Below, piece by piece: positions 5,943 through 9,062 of a stretch of 9,062 bases of DNA; position 1 is the first letter of the stretch, and the number at the start of each line of letters is the position of its first letter. Made by a program: the position numbers and the translations under genes. The notes below the pieces were generated by a model that was given only the letters and a program-made list of their open reading frames with translations, was not told the origin of the DNA and made no database searches. This DNA is from Verrucomicrobiales bacterium (lineage in GTDB: Bacteria > Verrucomicrobiota > Verrucomicrobiia > Limisphaerales > RI-55), in contig DNDP01000018.1 of the NCBI GenBank assembly GCA_003484235.1, forward strand, positions 1 through 9,062. The letters are read 5' to 3'.

Positions 5943-8159
5943 TCAATGCCGCATGACGAACTCCTTCGAGTTCACGATGGCCCAGGTGATGTCTTCGAGG
6001 GCGGCCCGTTTGTCGATGGCCTGTTCCAAATGGCGGCTGAAGGCGGCGTTCTCCGCAATCGACGGCGGCCGTGCCAGCGCGGTCCAATAGAGTTCGTCGA
6101 GCATTTCGCCCGAAGTCTTGCCTGCCGCCAGCATCCGGTCGAGCCGGCCGTTCTTGTTGTTCAGCAGTTCAGTCAGCGCCGGGCCCGTCATCAACTGGAA
6201 GGCCTGGCCGAGATTCGTGGTGCACGAACGTTCCTCTTCGGTGGCGAGGAGCCGTTCGGGCTTGCCGAACACCTGGAGGAACTTGTCGGCATCGGTGATC
6301 TGGCTCCGGCGGATCGCCACGGCATGCACGCCGGGAATCTGTCCCGCGCGGAAGCCTTCCGGATAGCCGTCAAACTCCAGCGGCGCACCGGTCACGTGGC
6401 TGAGGGCGTCCAGCATCTCCTCGGCGTCGATCCGGCGGACCTGCGCGTGCGAGTAATTGATGACGTCATCGGCGTTGGTGTCGTTGGGCAGCGCCGAGGT
6501 CTGGTAGGCGCGGGAGTTCATGATCACCTGGACCAGGTGCTTCAGGCTGTAGCCGCTCCCGACGAAGTCGGCGGTCAGTTCCTCGAGCAGTTCGGGATGG
6601 CTCGGCAGGTTGGTGGCGCGGAAGTCGTCGATCGGATCCACGATGCCGCGGCCCATCAGGTGATACCAGATGCGGTTGGCCTGCACCCGGGCGAAGAGCC
6701 GGTTTTCCGGGCCCGTCAACCAGGCGGCCAATTCCTGCAACCGATCCTGATCATCGTCGATGGGCTCGGTCCGGCCGAGGAAGCGCGGCGAGGAGTCCTT
6801 GCCGATGCGGGGATTCTTCACCTCGCCCTTCATGGCCGTGAAGACGATCTGCTCGCCCTCGAACGCGTGTTTGTCGAGGCCGTCTCGGTAGCGGTTCTCG
6901 AGCACCTTGTAGTCGATCCGCGCGAACAGCCCGGCCCAGTCGTAGTAGTCGTCCTGAGTCCACTTGTCGAAGGGGTGGTTGTGGCACTGGGCGCACTGCA
7001 GCCGCGTGCCCAGGAACACCTGCGCGGCCGTCTCGGCGCGGGTGATGGGCGTCCGCGCCGAGCGGTAGAAGTTGGCGGGCGGATTCTGGTAGGTGCTACC
7101 CCGTGCGGTGATGATCTCGCGCACGAACTGGTCCACCGGCTTGTTGTCCGCAATGCTCTCGCGGATCCAGCGGTGGAACAGCTCGACGCCCTTCCGGTCG
7201 AGCGCCTTTTCCTCGATGCGCAGCAGGTCGGCCCACTTGGTTGCCCAGTGCTCGGCGAACTCGGGCCGGTCCAGCAGTTCGCGGATCAGCCGCTGACGCT
7301 TCTTTTTGTCCGGAGACAGCACAAAGGCGCGTGCCTCCCCGGCCGTAGGGAGGACACCAAGCAGGTCCAGGTAAGCCCGCCGCAGAAACTGGTGATCGCC
7401 GGTGACCGCGGACGGGTTCATCCGCAGCGTGCGCAGCTTCGCGTCGATGTGGCGGTCCACGTAGCTGTTCGCCCTGGGGCTGGACCATTTGAAATCCGGT
7501 CGGGCCGGCACGAACGCCAGATGCACCGGCTGATGCTGGTTGAGGTAGCGGACCATCACCGTGGTTTCCCCGGGATTCTCGGCCGTGATCAGGCCCCCGG
7601 GGCTCGCCTTCATGGCCAGACTGGCCGGTTCGTAGACAGCCAGGCGCGTGATGTCGCGCTTGGACCCGTCGGAAAAGCCGGCGGTGACGGACAATTGCGC
7701 CGCGAAATCGGGCTCGAGCAGGACCCGGCTCCTGGGCGTGACCTGCATCTCCGTGACGGTGGGGGTGTTCTCCGGGTCCGGTTCGGCACCCGCGGCGATC
7801 CATTTCTTCAGGATCTCATATTCGAGGGAATCGTGGTCGAAGCGTTTGCCGCCCTCGTGGGCGACCGTCGCGGTGGCCTTGAGCAGCAGCAGGCTTTCCC
7901 CGGGCGTGGCCGTGTTGATGCGGCGGCCGAACATGTCCCGGACGAGCGAGTTGTAATCGTATTCCGGGTCCTCTCCACGGAGGGAAATCTTGAAACCGGC
8001 CTTGCCGTTGGCGTTTCCATGGCAGGGGCCGGAATTGCATCCTCCCTTGGCCAGCACCGCCATGACATCGTTCCGGAACGACACCGGGCGCTCCTCGGCG
8101 GGCAGCGGCAGGCACAGGACCAGCAGCAGGGCGGTGATCCAGCGGGCTGTCATGGTCAT
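5943..8159 (-). CDS. DUF1549/DUF1553 protein with cytochrome-c-like N-terminus
   Basis: A 738-residue exported protein of unknown function, typical of planctomycete and verrucomicrobial genomes. The Sec signal peptide covers about 1-21 (LPA before EERP). Residues about 25-125 resemble the cytochrome-c-like domain of these proteins, with GGCNSGPCHGNA: Cys41 and Cys46 four residues apart, then His47. A BIG2-like beta domain follows (about 134-217), then DUF1549 (about 229-430) containing LQCAQCHNHPFDKW, a true CxxCH (Cys389, Cys392, His393). DUF1553 spans about 475-715 (FARVQANRIWYHLMGRGIV, SRAYQTS). Two haem-c-like motifs suggest a redox or electron-transfer role, but haem attachment is inferred. 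It is the first gene of the cassette and divergent from pckG. ATG at 8159 is chosen; a second ATG two codons on (8153) is equally possible. Neither has a clear Shine-Dalgarno. Confidence 0.93.
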   Translation of the reverse strand: MTMTARWITALLLVLCLPLPAEERPVSFRNDVMAVLAKGGCNSGPCHGNANGKAGFKISLRGEDPEYDYNSLVRDMFGRRINTATPGESLLLLKATATVAHEGGKRFDHDSLEYEILKKWIAAGAEPDPENTPTVTEMQVTPRSRVLLEPDFAAQLSVTAGFSDGSKRDITRLAVYEPASLAMKASPGGLITAENPGETTVMVRYLNQHQPVHLAFVPARPDFKWSSPRANSYVDRHIDAKLRTLRMNPSAVTGDHQFLRRAYLDLLGVLPTAGEARAFVLSPDKKKRQRLIRELLDRPEFAEHWATKWADLLRIEEKALDRKGVELFHRWIRESIADNKPVDQFVREIITARGSTYQNPPANFYRSARTPITRAETAAQVFLGTRLQCAQCHNHPFDKWTQDDYYDWAGLFARIDYKVLENRYRDGLDKHAFEGEQIVFTAMKGEVKNPRIGKDSSPRFLGRTEPIDDDQDRLQELAAWLTGPENRLFARVQANRIWYHLMGRGIVDPIDDFRATNLPSHPELLEELTADFVGSGYSLKHLVQVIMNSRAYQTSALPNDTNADDVINYSHAQVRRIDAEEMLDALSHVTGAPLEFDGYPEGFRAGQIPGVHAVAIRRSQITDADKFLQVFGKPERLLATEEERSCTTNLGQAFQLMTGPALTELLNNKNGRLDRMLAAGKTSGEMLDELYWTALARPPSIAENAAFSRHLEQAIDKRAALEDITWAIVNSKEFVMRH

Positions 8160-8216
8160 AGGGTTAGCCGAGATGGACGCGTGAGGAAAGGTGGAACATC
8201 AAGGAAAGTTTGGCCG

Positions 8217-8271
8217 CGAACCGGCGCTGCGGGTGGGAACCATGCTTTGGCTGGTCGTTCCTGCCGGTTCG
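8217..8271 (+). repeat. Perfect 9 bp inverted repeat upstream of pckG
   Basis: CGAACCGGC (8217-8225) and GCCGGTTCG (8263-8271) are exact reverse complements separated by 37 bp. GGAAC (8236-8240) also pairs with GTTCC (8257-8261), and G8235 can wobble with U8262. The 3' strand 8257-8271 could therefore pair without interruption, leaving a 9-base bulge (8226-8234) on the 5' side. It could be an RNA stem in a pckG leader or a DNA operator with half-sites 46 bp apart centre to centre. Chance is not excluded in GC-rich sequence. Confidence 0.5.
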
Positions 8272-8279
8272 TGGCAGGA
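8259..8279 (+). promoter_or_regulatory. pckG ribosome binding site inside a 7 bp hairpin
   Basis: AGGA at 8276-8279 is the only Shine-Dalgarno-like sequence suitably placed for the ATG at 8290, 10 bases away. It forms the 3' end of a perfect hairpin: TCCTGCC (8259-8265), a 7-base loop, then GGCAGGA (8273-8279). If this leader is transcribed, the hairpin would hide the ribosome binding site. Its 5' arm overlaps the 3' arm of the larger inverted repeat at 8217-8271, so the two structures exclude each other. Confidence 0.45.
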
Positions 8280-8289
8280 TTCCGGCACC

Positions 8290-9062
8290 ATGAGTGAACG
8301 GAATCCCACGCCCGCCAACCCCTTGGAAAATGCCAACACGATCAACCGCCACGTGCGCAAGTGGGTCACCCGCACGGCCGAGCTGTGCCAGCCGGACCGG
8401 GTCCATTGGTGCGACGGCTCCGAGGCGGAGAAAGACCAGTTGACGCGGGCAGCCGTCGAAGCCGGCATCCTGCTCCCGCTCGACCAAAAGAAGTGGCCCG
8501 GTTGCTACTATCATCACTCGAACCCGAATGACGTCGCCCGCGTCGAGCACTGCACCTTCATCTGCACCGAGTCCGAGGAGGATGCCGGAGTGACCAACCA
8601 TTGGGCGCCGCCCGACGAGATGTACGAAAAGCTTCACGGCCTGCTGGAAGGCGCGATGAAGGGGCGGACGATGTATGTGGTGCCCTATCTGATGGGGCCG
8701 CCGGGCTCGCCCATGGCCAAGGTGGGCATTGAACTCACCGATTCGATCTACGTCGTGCTCAGCATGCGGATCATGGCACGCATGGGGAAGGTGGCCCTCG
8801 ACCACCTCGGGGGCAGCAATGACTTCAACCGCGGCGTCCACAGCATGCTGGACATCCATCCGGACCGGCGGTTCATCGCCCACTTTCCGGAGGACAACAC
8901 GATCATCTCGGTCGGTTCGAACTACGGCGGCAACGTGCTCCTCGGGAAGAAGTGCCTGGCTTTGCGCATCGGCTCGTACCTGGGGCGGAAGGAGGGCTGG
9001 ATGGCCGAGCACATGTTGATCCTGTGCGTCGAGTCGCCGACCGGCGAGAAGACCTACGTGGC
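8290..9062 (+). CDS. pckG: Phosphoenolpyruvate carboxykinase (GTP), N-terminal part (3' end outside window)
   Basis: GTP-dependent PEP carboxykinase makes phosphoenolpyruvate from oxaloacetate, the committed step of gluconeogenesis, in the cytosol. The window holds 257 codons of a family that runs about 600 residues. Matching features are VHWCDGSEAE (38-47), NPNDVARVEH (78-87, Arg84 matching the substrate-binding arginine of animal PEPCK), TNHWAPP (102-108), PYLMGPPGSPMAKVGIELTDS (split at 132-152), GSNYGGNVLLGKKCLALRI (209-227, with the Tyr-Gly-Gly and Lys-Lys active-site residues) and GWMAEHMLIL (236-245). The kinase P-loop lies past the window end. ATG at 8290 is preferred because 24 residues already precede the conserved KWV; in-frame GTG 8233 and ATG 8242 are possible but would add unusual sequence. 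A long open frame on the opposite strand here is a shadow. Confidence 0.96.
   Translation, partial: MSERNPTPANPLENANTINRHVRKWVTRTAELCQPDRVHWCDGSEAEKDQLTRAAVEAGILLPLDQKKWPGCYYHHSNPNDVARVEHCTFICTESEEDAGVTNHWAPPDEMYEKLHGLLEGAMKGRTMYVVPYLMGPPGSPMAKVGIELTDSIYVVLSMRIMARMGKVALDHLGGSNDFNRGVHSMLDIHPDRRFIAHFPEDNTIISVGSNYGGNVLLGKKCLALRIGSYLGRKEGWMAEHMLILCVESPTGEKTYV

Larger units (their letters stand above)
8160..8289. promoter_or_regulatory. Divergent intergenic region between exported cassette and pckG
   Basis: The 130 bp between two divergent starts must hold, or lie next to, the promoters for both directions. I see no convincing sigma-70 -35/-10 pair on either strand. The part nearest the cassette is purine-rich on the plus strand and carries two direct copies of AGGAAAG (8184-8190 and 8202-8208), 18 bp apart. 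The half nearest pckG contains two overlapping inverted repeats, listed separately. Assignment as regulatory rests on position and these repeats only. Confidence 0.55.

Noticed and set aside
5502..8297. A 931-codon open frame on the plus strand, opposite the DUF1549/DUF1553 gene and part of DUF1501.
   Set aside because: It runs in exact codon register with the minus-strand genes, so its stops would need TTA, CTA or TCA codons in them, which are rare in GC-rich genes. Its protein is rich in Arg, Gly, Val and His with no recognisable domain, while the opposite strand encodes clear conserved families.
8164..9012. A 282-codon open frame on the minus strand.
   Set aside because: It is the same-register shadow of pckG, whose plus-strand frame matches GTP-type PEPCK throughout. 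It shows no domain of its own.

Overview
The window is GC-rich, densely coding bacterial DNA with six protein genes: four complete and one cut off at each edge. A three-gene cassette of exported proteins (DUF1549/DUF1553, DUF1501 and PPC-repeat) is typical of the Planctomycetota/Verrucomicrobiota (PVC) group. Together with a GTP-type phosphoenolpyruvate carboxykinase and weak Shine-Dalgarno use, this suggests a heterotrophic PVC bacterium, more likely Verrucomicrobiota. That assignment rests on recalled family distribution, not on a search.

Layout. Positions 1-844 (+) hold the C-terminal 280 residues of a phosphoglucomutase/phosphomannomutase. Only 30 bp later, and convergent with it, lies a complete CPA2-type cation:proton antiporter with a cytosolic RCK/TrkA-N domain (875-2602, -). 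Next is a 179 bp intergenic stretch with a degenerate heptamer tandem repeat and a weak hairpin. Then come three minus-strand genes, transcribed in the order DUF1549/DUF1553 (5943-8159), DUF1501 (4524-5930) and PPC-repeat protein (2782-4440). The gaps between them are 12 and 83 bp, so they probably form one operon. A 130 bp divergent intergenic region (8160-8289) separates this operon from the start of pckG (8290 to the window end, +). That region contains two overlapping inverted repeats that cannot pair at the same time, one of which would cover the pckG ribosome binding site.

How the genes may work together. The cassette encodes a Sec-exported protein with two haem-c-like motifs, a Tat-exported protein of the alkaline-phosphatase/sulfatase-like fold, and a Sec-exported beta-rich binding protein. 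Together they look like an envelope or periplasmic machine of unknown substrate. The edge genes belong to central carbon metabolism: hexose-phosphate interconversion and gluconeogenesis. The antiporter serves K+/H+ or Na+/H+ homeostasis. No tRNA, rRNA, CRISPR array, insertion sequence or phage gene was seen. I found no clearly undescribed system. The best leads are the possible RNA switch before pckG and the still uncharacterised exported trio.
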